A stretch of 64,000 nucleotides of DNA from FEN-1219 sp963713355. GTDB taxonomy: Bacteria; Pseudomonadota; Gammaproteobacteria; Steroidobacterales; Rariloculaceae. Made by a program: the position numbers and the translations under genes. The stretch spans positions 310,001-374,000 of the forward strand of contig CAVQLK010000008.1 in the NCBI GenBank assembly GCA_963713355.1, in the 5' to 3' direction. Position 1 is the stretch's first letter. Every line of letters starts with the position of its first letter. Below, piece by piece: positions 18,527-27,219 of this stretch. Under the pieces are notes generated by a model. The model made no database searches. It saw nothing but the letters and a program-made list of their open reading frames with translations, and was not told the DNA's origin.

Positions 18527-19591
18527 ATGAAACAGCTACTCGCAACGTTGGTTCTGTTGGCCTCAGGTACGCCGGCGGCCGCACAGTGGCTGACGCTCGC
18601 TACACCCGGTGTCCCGCGTACAGCAGACGGCAAGCCGGATCTCTCCGCGCCCGCGCCTCGCACCGCCGATGGCCGTCCCGAGCTCACTGGTCTATGGCGT
18701 GGCGCCGGAACGCGCGGCGATCTGCGCGACGAGACCAAGGTACAGGCGTGGGCGCGTACTGCGATGGCCGAGCACGAGAGCAACTACTACCGAGACGGCC
18801 CTCACATGCGGTGCCTGCCGCAGGGGCCAAGCTACATCGCGGGTGCGGGCGGCGGTGGCGGCAACTTGCGGAGGATCGTGCAGAGCTCGAGCGTGATCGC
18901 GATCCTGAACCCGGACACGACCTATCGTCAGATCTTCACCGACGGCCGAGCGCTCGAGCCGGATCCGCTGCCGATCTGGCAAGGCTATTCCGTCGGCCGT
19001 TGGGACGGCGATACGCTCGTCGTCGAGAGCAACGGCTTCAACGACAAGACGTGGCTGCATGCCGAAGGGTTAGTCCACACGGAGCGCCTCCGTATTACAG
19101 AGCGTTACCGCCGCATGGACTTCGGCCACATCCAGGTCGACGTCACGTACGACGATCCCGGCACGTTCGATGCGCCGCTGCACGTCGTGGTCAATCTGGA
19201 ATACGCGGCGGACGACGAGATGCTCGAGCTCGTATGCAACGAGGCCTCCGAAGGAGGCGTCAAGCACTGGGTCGGCGACAAGACTGCAGACGGCCACACG
19301 ACAGCCGTCGAAGTCGCTGCAGAAATCCTCGGTCAATACATTGGAAGGTACGAGGGCATCTGGCTCGATAACCCGACCAGGGTCGAGGTCACGCTCGAGG
19401 ACGGCGCCCTGTGGCTGAGTCGCAATGGCGGAGAAAAAAACCAGCTGGTCCCGCAGTCCGAAACGACGTTCGTATGCCCCACTTGCCAGTGGGGCCAGCC
19501 GTACGTGTTCACTCGCGAGGCCGGCGGGATGGCGACCGAGGTCCGCGAGGTTCAGGTCTCGGGCGCCTGGATCTTCAAGCGCGTGCAATAA
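18527..19591 (+). CDS. GDTLVV-motif secreted protein, copy 2
   Basis: A 354-residue secreted protein. The signal peptide ATLVLLASGTPAAAQ is followed by GVPRTADGKPDLS and a second TADGRPELTGLW, then HMRCLPQGPSYIAG, YRQIFTDGRALEPDP and the hallmark SVGRWDGDTLVVESNGFND, HTERLRITERYRR and ITYDDPGTF-like strands. The C-terminal 110 residues (GQYIGRYEGIW, FVCPTCQWGQP) form an extra beta-rich domain with a CPTC pair, not seen in the other copies. Antiparallel strands suggest a lipocalin-like barrel, which is inference only. It pairs divergently with the DUF6152-type gene ending at 17918. Confidence 0.85.
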   Translation: MKQLLATLVLLASGTPAAAQWLTLATPGVPRTADGKPDLSAPAPRTADGRPELTGLWRGAGTRGDLRDETKVQAWARTAMAEHESNYYRDGPHMRCLPQGPSYIAGAGGGGGNLRRIVQSSSVIAILNPDTTYRQIFTDGRALEPDPLPIWQGYSVGRWDGDTLVVESNGFNDKTWLHAEGLVHTERLRITERYRRMDFGHIQVDVTYDDPGTFDAPLHVVVNLEYAADDEMLELVCNEASEGGVKHWVGDKTADGHTTAVEVAAEILGQYIGRYEGIWLDNPTRVEVTLEDGALWLSRNGGEKNQLVPQSETTFVCPTCQWGQPYVFTREAGGMATEVREVQVSGAWIFKRVQ

Positions 19592-19617
19592 CCCCGATCG
19601 AGCTCACGCAGTACGCC

Positions 19618-20796
19618 TTAGTCCCAAAATTTCCACCAGGGCTTCGCGGCGGCCGGTGCTTCGGGCTGCGTAGGCCGCGATTGCGCTTCTTTCGAAAAAT
19701 CGACGAACGTGAGCTCGCCATCGCACTCGTCCGGTGAGTAGGGCACATCGGCCACTGCGAGCATGTCGCTGCCGCTGTACGTCCCCGCGAAGTAGAGCGG
19801 GTCGTCGGCCGTATAGCTGCGCATCAACGTCGGCCCGGCCGGATCGAGCGAGAAGCGCTCGACGACGTGCAGCCGATCCGTGTGCAACACAGGCGGCGAC
19901 AACACGCCCGGCGCGAAGCCGACGGTGTCGACGACGAGCACGTCGTTCTCCCAGCGGCCGATCGAATGACCGGCGCGCGACGGCGCGATGGCCGCGGGGT
20001 GCTCACTGATGTTCATATGAATCGTGCGCGTGAAGCCGAGCTGGCCGTACTCGAGCGTGACGCTGTCGGACGTTTGCGTGATGCGATTGACGGCACCGTC
20101 GTAGGTCCAGTCGAAGATGATGCTCGTCGTCTCGCAGCGCATGCGCGGGTTGTGCTGCGGGTCGTACGTTTCGAACGCGTCGGCTTTTTCGCGGCCGGCC
20201 GGCGTCAGCTCGATGTCGCGCGTACGGTACTGGCGGGCGTTCTCGGGCGTGTTCGCGCCGGGCTCGAAGGTCTCCGCTTGCGAGAGCGGGACGAGTGCGC
20301 CGCCGCGGCCGCGCGGGTCCGTCATCACGAGCTGCTCGGGCGCCCAATCGCCCGAGAGGTTCGGCTCGCCCGAAGGTAGTCGAGCAGCGCGTTCGGCGGC
20401 GGCGGGGCGCGCGGGTGCTTTCGAAAGCTGGCCGTAGCGATCGGCCGAGGTGCCGTCCGCGAAAACTATAGTCGAGAGGTAACAGGAGCTCGGGTCGTTG
20501 CGATCGGGTGAGCCCGCGATCGTGACGGCTTCCCCGGGTTTGAACATCTCGGGCGACCAGCCGGAGCGCCGCAGCGTCGTCGCCGAGCGCATCTCGCAAC
20601 GCCACGCCGAGACCTTGCCGTCGGCGTCGGTCACGTCGAGATAGAGCCACGAGTGCGGGTTGACGAAGTCGACGCCCGTCACCACGCCCTTGATCGTGAC
20701 TTCTTGTCGCGTATCGAAGGTGCCGATCCCATGATGAGCGCCCACCGGCGCCGCAACGAGCGCGGCTGCAATGACGAAGGCACTACGAGCCGTCAT
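19618..20796 (-). CDS. Fusion of DUF6152-type and GDTLVV-motif domains (copy 3 of each)
   Basis: A 392-residue secreted fusion. Residues 1-20 are a signal peptide (AFVIAAALVAAPVGAHH). The DUF6152-type domain (about 20-130) has AHHGIGTFD, GVVTGVDFVNPHSWLYLDV and GWSPEMFKPGEAVTIAG. After a linker with LPSGEPNLSGDWAPE comes the GDTLVV-type domain (about 145-370): RMRCETTSI, HSIGRWENDVLVVDTVGFA (GDTLVV is here ENDVLVV), HVVERFSL. Natural fusion of the two families indicates that they act together. It is the last gene of a minus-strand operon, three bases after the copy 4 GDTLVV gene. Confidence 0.85.
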   Translation of the reverse strand: MTARSAFVIAAALVAAPVGAHHGIGTFDTRQEVTIKGVVTGVDFVNPHSWLYLDVTDADGKVSAWRCEMRSATTLRRSGWSPEMFKPGEAVTIAGSPDRNDPSSCYLSTIVFADGTSADRYGQLSKAPARPAAAERAARLPSGEPNLSGDWAPEQLVMTDPRGRGGALVPLSQAETFEPGANTPENARQYRTRDIELTPAGREKADAFETYDPQHNPRMRCETTSIIFDWTYDGAVNRITQTSDSVTLEYGQLGFTRTIHMNISEHPAAIAPSRAGHSIGRWENDVLVVDTVGFAPGVLSPPVLHTDRLHVVERFSLDPAGPTLMRSYTADDPLYFAGTYSGSDMLAVADVPYSPDECDGELTFVDFSKEAQSRPTQPEAPAAAKPWWKFWD

Positions 20797-20799
20797 CGC

Positions 20800-21540
20800 T
20801 CATTCCTCCGGCGGCACGATCGTGAACAACCCGTCTTCGACCTCGCTGCGATCGTTGTCGTAGTCGTCATGCATCATCCGGTCGAGCCCCTTCGCTCGTT
20901 CGTAGACGAGATTGACGACCCACGGCGCCGACAGCGCGACGGGATCCGTGATCGTCATGACGGATTCGATGCGATCGGGACCCGTCATGCGCAACCGCTC
21001 GAGATAGCGCGCCTGCTCCGATAGCGGCGGAGAAGAGAAGAAATAGCGGTTGGGGTTTCTGACGGAGACGGTCTCGATGACGAGCGTATCACCGTCCCAG
21101 CGGCCGACGGATTCGCCCCACGTCGTGGGCCAACGATCTTCCTCGGCGGGAAGGCTGCGGCCGTCGGTATAGACATGCCGCACATCGCGGTAGATGTTGA
21201 TGATCAACGTCTCGCGAGGCGTGATCAGGAACTGCATCGGCGCCGCGGAGTTCATCATCAACGGGAACCCCCAGCCGTTGGCCTTCTGGTCCATCTGCCG
21301 CGAGCGCGTGGCTTCCACGCGCTTGCGACCCTCTTCGCTCCACGGGGCGGTTTGCCCCAACAGCTTGTAGTCGCCGCCCGCAGGGAAACCCGAGATCTCG
21401 GCAGTCAGCCCCTCGCCGACCCAGTAACCTCTCCAATCAGGCAGCGACTGCGCGTGCGCGTCGAGCATCGTGCCGCCGAGCAGCGAAGCGAACGCCGCGC
21501 TTGCGAGACTTGAGAGCACGTTACTGCGTTGGGCGTTCAT
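20800..21540 (-). CDS. GDTLVV-motif secreted protein, copy 4
   Basis: A 246-residue secreted protein. The signal peptide ends at DAHAQ, followed by LPDWRGYWVGEGLTAEI, PMQFLITPRETLIINIY, HVYTDGRSLPAEEDRW and the hallmark SVGRWDGDTLVIETVSVRN, then LERLRMTGPDRIESVMTI. The start at 21540 (MNAQRS) forms an ATGA overlap with the stop of the upstream DUF6152-type gene, fixing the start and showing coupled translation; an upstream open extension to 21717 is rejected. Middle gene of a three-gene operon. No catalytic motif is recognised. Confidence 0.86.
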   Translation of the reverse strand: MNAQRSNVLSSLASAAFASLLGGTMLDAHAQSLPDWRGYWVGEGLTAEISGFPAGGDYKLLGQTAPWSEEGRKRVEATRSRQMDQKANGWGFPLMMNSAAPMQFLITPRETLIINIYRDVRHVYTDGRSLPAEEDRWPTTWGESVGRWDGDTLVIETVSVRNPNRYFFSSPPLSEQARYLERLRMTGPDRIESVMTITDPVALSAPWVVNLVYERAKGLDRMMHDDYDNDRSEVEDGLFTIVPPEE

Positions 21541-21917
21541 GGATTCGCTCCCAGCGTCTTGCCGTCGGCAGTCTTCGCTTCGATGAGCAGGCCGGCACCG
21601 GGTTTCCCGCTGCGCAGGGGGACCACCGTGACGGTCAGCGTATCGCCCGCCTTCACGGTCGATGGGCGCCAGCCGAGGTTGTAGAGATAAGCGTTGGCGC
21701 CCATTTCGAGGCTCCATTCCTGTTCCGCTCCGTCAGCCGGTTTGACGACGAGCTGGATGTAACTATGCGGGTTCGTCCACTGGAACAGGCGAACCGCTCC
21801 GGTCAGCGACAGCTGCTTGGAAAAGTCGAACATCGCGGGGGAATGATGCGCGTGTAGATCGAGCGGCACGACGAGCCAACTCGTCGCGACCAACAACGGT
21901 AACCGCTTCGAGATCAT
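21537..21917 (-). CDS. DUF6152-type secreted protein, copy 4
   Basis: A compact 126-residue version: signal peptide (LPLLVATSWLVVPLDLHA), then AHHSPAMFDFSKQLSLTGAV, FQWTNPHSYIQLVV and GWRPSTVKAGDTLTVTVV. It is the first gene of the operon 21917-19618 and overlaps its GDTLVV partner by ATGA. A ribosome-binding site AAAGGGGGAG lies just upstream. The amine oxidase gene ends 71 bases upstream on the same strand and might read through into this operon. Confidence 0.87.
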   Translation of the reverse strand: MISKRLPLLVATSWLVVPLDLHAHHSPAMFDFSKQLSLTGAVRLFQWTNPHSYIQLVVKPADGAEQEWSLEMGANAYLYNLGWRPSTVKAGDTLTVTVVPLRSGKPGAGLLIEAKTADGKTLGANP

Positions 21918-21988
21918 GGGCTCCCCCTTTCACTCTGCCGGCGACGTTCCGGTGCGCTATTACTCTACGGTTTGGTCGTGTCGTCGCG

Positions 21989-23308
21989 CTAGTTCCCGAG
22001 GGAAGCGACCAGCTGCTCGACGGCGCGTTTCGCACTATCGAGCGCGCCTGCGACGGTGCCCGATTCGCCACCGGTATCGGCGGCTTCGCCGGCGAAGAAC
22101 AACGTGCTTTCGAGCGGCCGTGCCAATAGGGCGCGTGCATTCCCGCCGCCCGCGACGACATAGCTATACGCGCCGCACGCGAACGGGTCCGCTTGCCAAT
22201 CGTGCAGATGAGCGCCTTGGAAGTCGGCAACGCAGCGCTCGTCATATGCAAACAATGCCTCGAGGCAGCGAAGCGCCGTCCGCACGATCTCCTCTTCGCC
22301 CACGCCGGCGAGGCGCGCCGCGGCGGGTCCTGCCGCCCACGCGGCGAGAACCGATGCGCGCAGCGGCAACATCGTCCAGAACGTCGGGAACGCCATCCGC
22401 GGCGCATGGAAGAAAGCGGCGTCGGAGTAACGCCCATCGTCCAGCTCTTCCCAGAAAGGCTTGCGGAAGCGCAGCAGGAGCTTGATGACGGGGCCGGTAG
22501 CGAGCGCCGATAGCGCCTTCTGCTTGGAAGGAAGAGGGGGTACGAACCGCACGCCGTTTGGCGCCTGTGCCGGCAGCTGCAGAACTCCGAGCGGCAGCGT
22601 AACGATCGCCTTGCGCGCGCGGATGTCGTGCGCGCGGCCATGCTGAGTCGTAGCGATCGTGACGTCGCCGCGTTTCCATCGTATCTCGCGCACGATCGTG
22701 CTGAGCTGCACGTGCACGTGCTGCCGATCGAGCGCGCCCGCAAGCGCCTGGAGCAGCGACCCGTAGCCGCCTTGCGGCCGGAACGTCGCCGCGTCGGCAG
22801 CGCCGGCGCCGCACCATTCGTCGATCGTGCCGAGCGTGCTGACGCGCGTGGCGTCCGCAGCGTCGTAACCCTCGACGAGCATCAGCGCAAACTCGCGGAT
22901 GCGCGGCGGCAGGTGCGCCTTTGCAGGCCCGCCGAGAAAGTCCGCAAAAGGCAAATCGTGTCGAGGCCGGCGTATCTTGCCGAGCCGCTCTTTGAGCTCG
23001 GGAAACAGGTCATCGCCCGTCCGCAGCTTCCCTGCTCGCAAGATGAAGCGGCTCTGCGGTGCATCGATCAAAGCCGTGCTGCGCGCTGCGAGCCACTTCA
23101 ACGTTGCGGGCGACTTGCCGTGCACGAACTCGGCGCCGAGCTCGAGCGGCACGGGTAGATCCGGCTCGTGCCGAGTGAAGACGCGGCCGCCGACGCGGTC
23201 GCGCGCCTCGAGGACACACATGCTCAGCCCACGCGCCGAAAGCTCGGCCGCCGCCGCCAGGCCGGCAGCGCCGGCGCCGATGACGGCGATATCGAATGAC
23301 TGGGTCAT
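21989..23308 (-). CDS. Flavin-containing amine oxidase (MAO/PAO family)
   Basis: A 439-residue FAD-dependent oxidase. The N-terminus is a dinucleotide fold, IAVIGAGAAGLAAAAEL, followed by LEARDRVGGRV (the family RxGGR signature) and LELGAEFVHG. Near the C-terminus LFFAGEAADTGGESGTVAGA is the second FAD-binding stretch. No signal peptide or Tat motif, so probably cytoplasmic. The start at 23308 is chosen because the Rossmann strand begins at once; the open frame to 23935 is antisense to the sigma factor. It is divergent from the ECF sigma gene with 45 bases between. It oxidises amines or polyamines, substrate unknown. Confidence 0.9.
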   Translation of the reverse strand: MTQSFDIAVIGAGAAGLAAAAELSARGLSMCVLEARDRVGGRVFTRHEPDLPVPLELGAEFVHGKSPATLKWLAARSTALIDAPQSRFILRAGKLRTGDDLFPELKERLGKIRRPRHDLPFADFLGGPAKAHLPPRIREFALMLVEGYDAADATRVSTLGTIDEWCGAGAADAATFRPQGGYGSLLQALAGALDRQHVHVQLSTIVREIRWKRGDVTIATTQHGRAHDIRARKAIVTLPLGVLQLPAQAPNGVRFVPPLPSKQKALSALATGPVIKLLLRFRKPFWEELDDGRYSDAAFFHAPRMAFPTFWTMLPLRASVLAAWAAGPAAARLAGVGEEEIVRTALRCLEALFAYDERCVADFQGAHLHDWQADPFACGAYSYVVAGGGNARALLARPLESTLFFAGEAADTGGESGTVAGALDSAKRAVEQLVASLGN

Positions 23309-23353
23309 GCAGTCCATTGTGATACGCGGCAGCGACGGCCGTATATTGCTGCG

Positions 23354-23884
23354 ATGGCAATCGAAGGCGAGCTTCCGAACCGACTTTTCATGAGCGTGGC
23401 CACTGCCGAGCCCAATTGGGACGCGGTGTACGCGGAGCAGCTCCCGCGTGTCTTCAACTTCTTTCGCTACCGCTTGGGCAACGCCGCGCATGCCGAGGAT
23501 CTGACGTCGCGGACGTTCGAGAAGGCGTGGTCCGCGCGCGCAAGGTACCGGCGCGATCTCGCGGGCTTCTCGACGTGGCTGCTCAGCATCGCGCGCAACG
23601 TCGCGACCGATCATTTGCGCGCGCAGCGGCCGCACTTGCCGCTCGAGGCGGCGGAAGCGGTGGCGGCGAAGGATACGCCGCACGACGAAGTCGCACGAGA
23701 CTCGGATCTCGCCCGCCTCGGCACTCTGCTCGAACAGCTTCCGCAACGCGAGCAAGAGCTCGTCGCGCTGAAGTACGGCGCCGAAGCTACGAACCGCGCT
23801 ATCGCCGAGCTCACGGGTTTGAGCGAATCGAACGTCGGCACGATCCTGCACCGTGTGGTGCAGACATTGCGCCGCGACTGGTAA
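23354..23884 (+). CDS. ECF-type RNA polymerase sigma factor
   Basis: A 176-residue sigma-70 family factor with only regions 2 and 4. Region 2: VFNFFRYRLGNAAHAEDLTS, FEKAW and FSTWLLSIARNVATDHLRAQ. Region 4: LLEQLPQREQELVALKYG and the helix-turn-helix AIAELTGLSESNVGTILHR. ATG 23390 is an alternative start. It leads a tight operon: a membrane partner 17 bases later, then ABC ATPase, permease and a DUF6152-type gene. Such operons are normally switched on by the sigma factor itself when the membrane partner releases it; no typical autoregulatory promoter was recognised in the 45-base upstream gap. Confidence 0.92.
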   Translation: MAIEGELPNRLFMSVATAEPNWDAVYAEQLPRVFNFFRYRLGNAAHAEDLTSRTFEKAWSARARYRRDLAGFSTWLLSIARNVATDHLRAQRPHLPLEAAEAVAAKDTPHDEVARDSDLARLGTLLEQLPQREQELVALKYGAEATNRAIAELTGLSESNVGTILHRVVQTLRRDW

Positions 23885-23901
23885 CCATCGAGGTACCGAC
23901 A

Positions 23902-24900
23902 ATGGACGACCAATTCCTGCGTGACCTGAAAGCACAACCGAATCCCGAATTCGCAGGGCGGCTGCGCGCGACGCTGCGTTCCCTCCCCACGAGCGGAGTC
24001 GCGCGTGCCGCGCCTGCGGCCGGCGTCAGACGGTGGTTCGCGGCTGCGGCGTCGATCGCGGTCGTCGGCTTCGCGTTCACGCTGCCGCCCGTGCAGGCTG
24101 TGGCCGAGGCTTTTCTCGATCTGTTTCGCGTCCAGCAATTCACGGGCGTCGCGTTCGACCCGGAACGACTCCGCGGCTTGGAGACGAGCGGCCTGAGCCC
24201 GGAAGCGATCTTCGGCGCCGTCGAGCCGCTCACTCCGCCGCAGCAGCCCGTTTCGTACGCGACGGCAGCCGATGCCGGCGCGGCTGCGGGTATTCGCGTG
24301 CGCTCGCCGGCTTGGGTACCGAACGGCTACTCCAGCACAGGTTTCATGGCGTCGTCGGAAATGGCGGCACGAATCACGATCAACACCGCCGGTCTGCAGG
24401 CGGTGCTCGACACCCTCGGGCTGCCCGATGTCGAGCTGCCGCAAGGTCTCGACGGTCAGACGGCGACTGTGCGTCTGCCGCCGGTCGTCACCCAGACGTT
24501 CGTGAATCGTGACTTCGTGGTGCCGGACGGAGAGGTCATCGAGCGTTCCGTGCACGTGATTCAGGCGCAGAGCCCCGACGTTTCGTTCCCGGCCGGCCTG
24601 GACCTCTCGAAGCTGGCGTATGCAGGTTTACGAGTGCTCGGCATGTCGCGCGACGAGGCTTACCGCATGTCGGTCACGATCGATTGGCGAACGACGTTGA
24701 TCGTGCCCGTACCGGCGAAGGCGGTTGCCTATCGCCCGATCAACGTTGCCGGCAACGAGGGCCTGTTGATCGAAGGTCTCGCGGCCGGCGAAAGGCTCCC
24801 CGGCGGCGTGCTGATGTGGTCCGCCGGAGGAGAGACGTTCGCGGTCACCGGGCCCATCAGCGGTGAGGAGTTGCTCGAGATCGCGCAAACTCTGCAGTAG
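23902..24900 (+). CDS. Membrane-anchored partner of the ECF sigma factor (anti-sigma-like)
   Basis: A 332-residue protein with a short cytoplasmic head (MDDQFLRDLKAQPNPEFAGR), one membrane helix (WFAAAASIAVVGFAFTLPPV, about residues 43-62) and a large exported domain. The position right after an ECF sigma gene and the topology fit an anti-sigma factor. No zinc-binding HxxxCxxC motif is present, so it would be a non-zinc type. The exported part has DUF4367-like traits (PAWVPNGYSSTGFMASSEM; GNEGLLIEGLA) and probably senses an envelope signal. Its stop TAG is followed at once by the ATG of the ABC ATPase. Confidence 0.78.
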   Translation: MDDQFLRDLKAQPNPEFAGRLRATLRSLPTSGVARAAPAAGVRRWFAAAASIAVVGFAFTLPPVQAVAEAFLDLFRVQQFTGVAFDPERLRGLETSGLSPEAIFGAVEPLTPPQQPVSYATAADAGAAAGIRVRSPAWVPNGYSSTGFMASSEMAARITINTAGLQAVLDTLGLPDVELPQGLDGQTATVRLPPVVTQTFVNRDFVVPDGEVIERSVHVIQAQSPDVSFPAGLDLSKLAYAGLRVLGMSRDEAYRMSVTIDWRTTLIVPVPAKAVAYRPINVAGNEGLLIEGLAAGERLPGGVLMWSAGGETFAVTGPISGEELLEIAQTLQ

Positions 24901-25818
24901 ATGCCGGAATACGCAATCGAAACCGCGGCGTTGCGGCGCGAGTTCGGCCGCAACGTCGCGGTAGCGGGCTTGTCCCTCGCTGTCGCTCGCGGCGAAGTTT
25001 TCGGCTTCTTGGGGCCGAACGGCGCCGGCAAGACAACGTCGCTGAAGTTGCTGCTCGGCCTCGTTGCACCGACCTCGGGCAGCGGCACCGTGCTCGGCGC
25101 ACCCTTGGGCAACACCGAGGCGCGCGCTCGCATCGGCTTCCTGCCCGAGCACTTCCGTTTTCACGATTGCTTGAATGCCCGCGAGCTACTGTATTTTCAC
25201 GGCCGTTTGCTGGGGCTTGCGGCGCGCGGGCTCGAAACGCGCATCGAGGCGCTGCTGCTGCGCGTCGGCATGGACGACGCGGCGCATCGGCCGTTGCGCA
25301 CGTACAGCAAGGGGATGGTGCAGCGCACGGGCCTCGCGGCGGCGTTGCTCGGCTCGCCCGAGCTCGTGTTCTTGGACGAGCCGACATCCGGCCTCGATCC
25401 GCTCGGCCGCCTGCTCGTGCGCGACGTCATCGACGAGCTGCGCGCGTCCGGCGCCTCCGTATTTCTGAACTCGCACCTGCTCGGCGAAGTCGAGGCCACC
25501 TGCGACCGCGTCGCGTTCGTGAAGAACGGCGTCGTCTTGCACGAAATGGCGCTCGCGAGCGCCGAGGGCACGCTCGACGTCGAGCTGCGGTTGGGCACGG
25601 TCGACGACGGCTTGCTCGAAGGGCTGGCGGCGTTCGGCAGCGGCGTCAAGCACGACGAGCCCCTGGTGCGCATGCGCGCCAACGCCGAGAGCGTGCTGCC
25701 GGAGCTCGCGCGCTGGCTCGTCGGCCGCGGCGTCGCCGTCTACGAGCTGCGCTGCCGCAGAAAGACGCTCGAGGAGTGGTTCGTCGAGGTCATGGGCGAG
25801 GACCAGAGGCCCGGTTAA
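24901..25818 (+). CDS. ABC transporter ATP-binding protein
   Basis: A 305-residue ATPase of an ABC-2-type exporter. Walker A GPNGAGKTTSLKLLLG, Q-loop region IGFLPEHFRF, signature YSKGMVQRTGLAAALL (the C-loop is YSKGM), Walker B LVFLDEPTSGLD, and switch His in FLNSHLLGEVE. The C-terminal 80 residues are an extra domain common in export ATPases. The start codon directly follows the stop of the sigma partner (no gap). It pairs with the permease five bases downstream; cargo unknown. Confidence 0.95.
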   Translation: MPEYAIETAALRREFGRNVAVAGLSLAVARGEVFGFLGPNGAGKTTSLKLLLGLVAPTSGSGTVLGAPLGNTEARARIGFLPEHFRFHDCLNARELLYFHGRLLGLAARGLETRIEALLLRVGMDDAAHRPLRTYSKGMVQRTGLAAALLGSPELVFLDEPTSGLDPLGRLLVRDVIDELRASGASVFLNSHLLGEVEATCDRVAFVKNGVVLHEMALASAEGTLDVELRLGTVDDGLLEGLAAFGSGVKHDEPLVRMRANAESVLPELARWLVGRGVAVYELRCRRKTLEEWFVEVMGEDQRPG

Positions 25819-25823
25819 ACGAT

Positions 25824-26774
25824 ATGCGCGGCACGCTGCTCATCGCTCGACTGACCTGGCTCGAGACGCGCCGCCGGCGCATCGCGCTTGCGGCGCTCGT
25901 TTGCGGGTTGTTGTTCCTGACGGTATTCGCGAGCGCCATCTACTTCGGCTTTCGCCACGTGGCCGCGCAGGGCGGCGCGGCGAACATGGTCGAGATGCGC
26001 GTCGCCTCGACGGTGTTGACGGTCGCCGGCCTGTACGTCGTCAATTTCCTCGTGATCGCGGTCGCGATCCTGCTGCCCATCGATTCGTTGTCCGGTGAGA
26101 TCGGTTCGGGCGTCATCCAAACTCTCGCGTCGAAGCCCGTCGACCGCGCGGCGATCGTCGTCGGCAAGTGGCTCGCGTATCTCGGGATGACGGCCGCGTA
26201 TCTCGTGCTGATGGGCGGCGGCGTCGTGCTCAGCATGCGGTTGTTCGCCGACTACCAGGCGCCCGCGGTGTTATTGCCGATGGGGCTGATGCTGCTCGGC
26301 GCCGCGGTGATGCTGTCGATCACGATCGCCGGCGGCGTGCGGCTGTCCACGATCACGAATGGCATTGTCGCGTTCGGGTTCTACGGCGTGGCGTTCATCG
26401 CCGGCTGGATGGAGCAGATCTTGAGCATGTTCGGCAACGCGACGGCGCGCCACGTCGGCACGATCGTGAGCCTGCTGAGCCCATCGGACGCGATGTGGCG
26501 GCGCGCCGCCTACGAGATGCAGCCGCTCGCAACGGCAGTGCTGCAGAACGGGCCATTCGGTGTGGTCTCGGTGCCGAGCGCCGCGATGATCGTTTGGGCC
26601 ATGGCGTTCGTCGTCGCCGTGCTCGCGTTCGCGGTCTGGCTGTTTCGCCGCCGGCCGCTGTCGCCAGCCTGGAGCCGCCCGCATGGCGGGCCGCCCATCA
26701 GCCGTTCTTGGATCTCGCATTGCGCGCGCCGAGCGTGGAGAATGAGGGAAGAGCTCGGAGGAGATCAGCTATGA
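25824..26774 (+). CDS. ABC-2-type transporter permease
   Basis: A 316-residue membrane protein with about six helices, for example ALAALVCGLLFLTVFASAI, VVNFLVIAVAILLPI, GMTAAYLVLMGGGVVLSM and MIVWAMAFVVAVLAFAVWLF. The loop GEIGSGVIQTLASKPVDR is typical of ABC-2 permeases that face their ATPase. Its stop TGA overlaps the ATG of the DUF6152-type gene (ATGA at 26771-26774), so this exporter and that secreted protein are translated together. This is the most direct functional hint for the DUF6152 family in the window. Confidence 0.92.
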   Translation: MRGTLLIARLTWLETRRRRIALAALVCGLLFLTVFASAIYFGFRHVAAQGGAANMVEMRVASTVLTVAGLYVVNFLVIAVAILLPIDSLSGEIGSGVIQTLASKPVDRAAIVVGKWLAYLGMTAAYLVLMGGGVVLSMRLFADYQAPAVLLPMGLMLLGAAVMLSITIAGGVRLSTITNGIVAFGFYGVAFIAGWMEQILSMFGNATARHVGTIVSLLSPSDAMWRRAAYEMQPLATAVLQNGPFGVVSVPSAAMIVWAMAFVVAVLAFAVWLFRRRPLSPAWSRPHGGPPISRSWISHCARRAWRMREELGGDQL

Positions 26775-27181
26775 GGCGAACAATATTGGCCGCGCTGGCG
26801 GGCGGGTTGCTCGCGCTCGTCGCCGCGAAGGCGGCTTGGGGGCATCACTCGTTCGCGGCGATCTACGACATGAACCAGCCGATCACAGTGCAGGGCGTGA
26901 TCGTCCAGGTACGGCTCACGAACCCGCATTCCTGGTTCTACTTGGACGTGAAGAACGAAGCCGGCGAGGTCGAGCGTTGGGCGTTCGAGGCCGGAACGCC
27001 GAGCGGCATGATTCGCAACGGCTACAAGCCGAACATCATCACGGCCGGCGCCGAGGTCACGATCACCGGCTTCAGGGGCCGCGTCGAGTCGGAGAACATC
27101 GGCATGTTGCGGCAGCTCACGACGGCCGACGGCAAGGTCTATGGACTGTTCGGCCCTCAAGAGGGGCCGGAGGCGCGTTGA
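26771..27181 (+). CDS. DUF6152-type secreted protein, copy 5
   Basis: A 136-residue secreted protein: signal peptide (TILAALAGGLLALVAAKAAWG), the GHHSFAAIYDMNQPIT start, GVIVQVRLTNPHSWFYLDVK, and GYKPNIITAGAEVTITGFRG near the end. It overlaps the ABC permease stop by ATGA and is followed by its GDTLVV partner 38 bases later. Order here is DUF6152 then GDTLVV, the reverse of copy 1. A small OB-like beta barrel is a guess from the strand pattern. Confidence 0.9.
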   Translation: MRRTILAALAGGLLALVAAKAAWGHHSFAAIYDMNQPITVQGVIVQVRLTNPHSWFYLDVKNEAGEVERWAFEAGTPSGMIRNGYKPNIITAGAEVTITGFRGRVESENIGMLRQLTTADGKVYGLFGPQEGPEAR

Positions 27182-27219
27182 CGGTCGCGAAGGTCGCCGC
27201 TCGAACGGAGGATGTGCTC

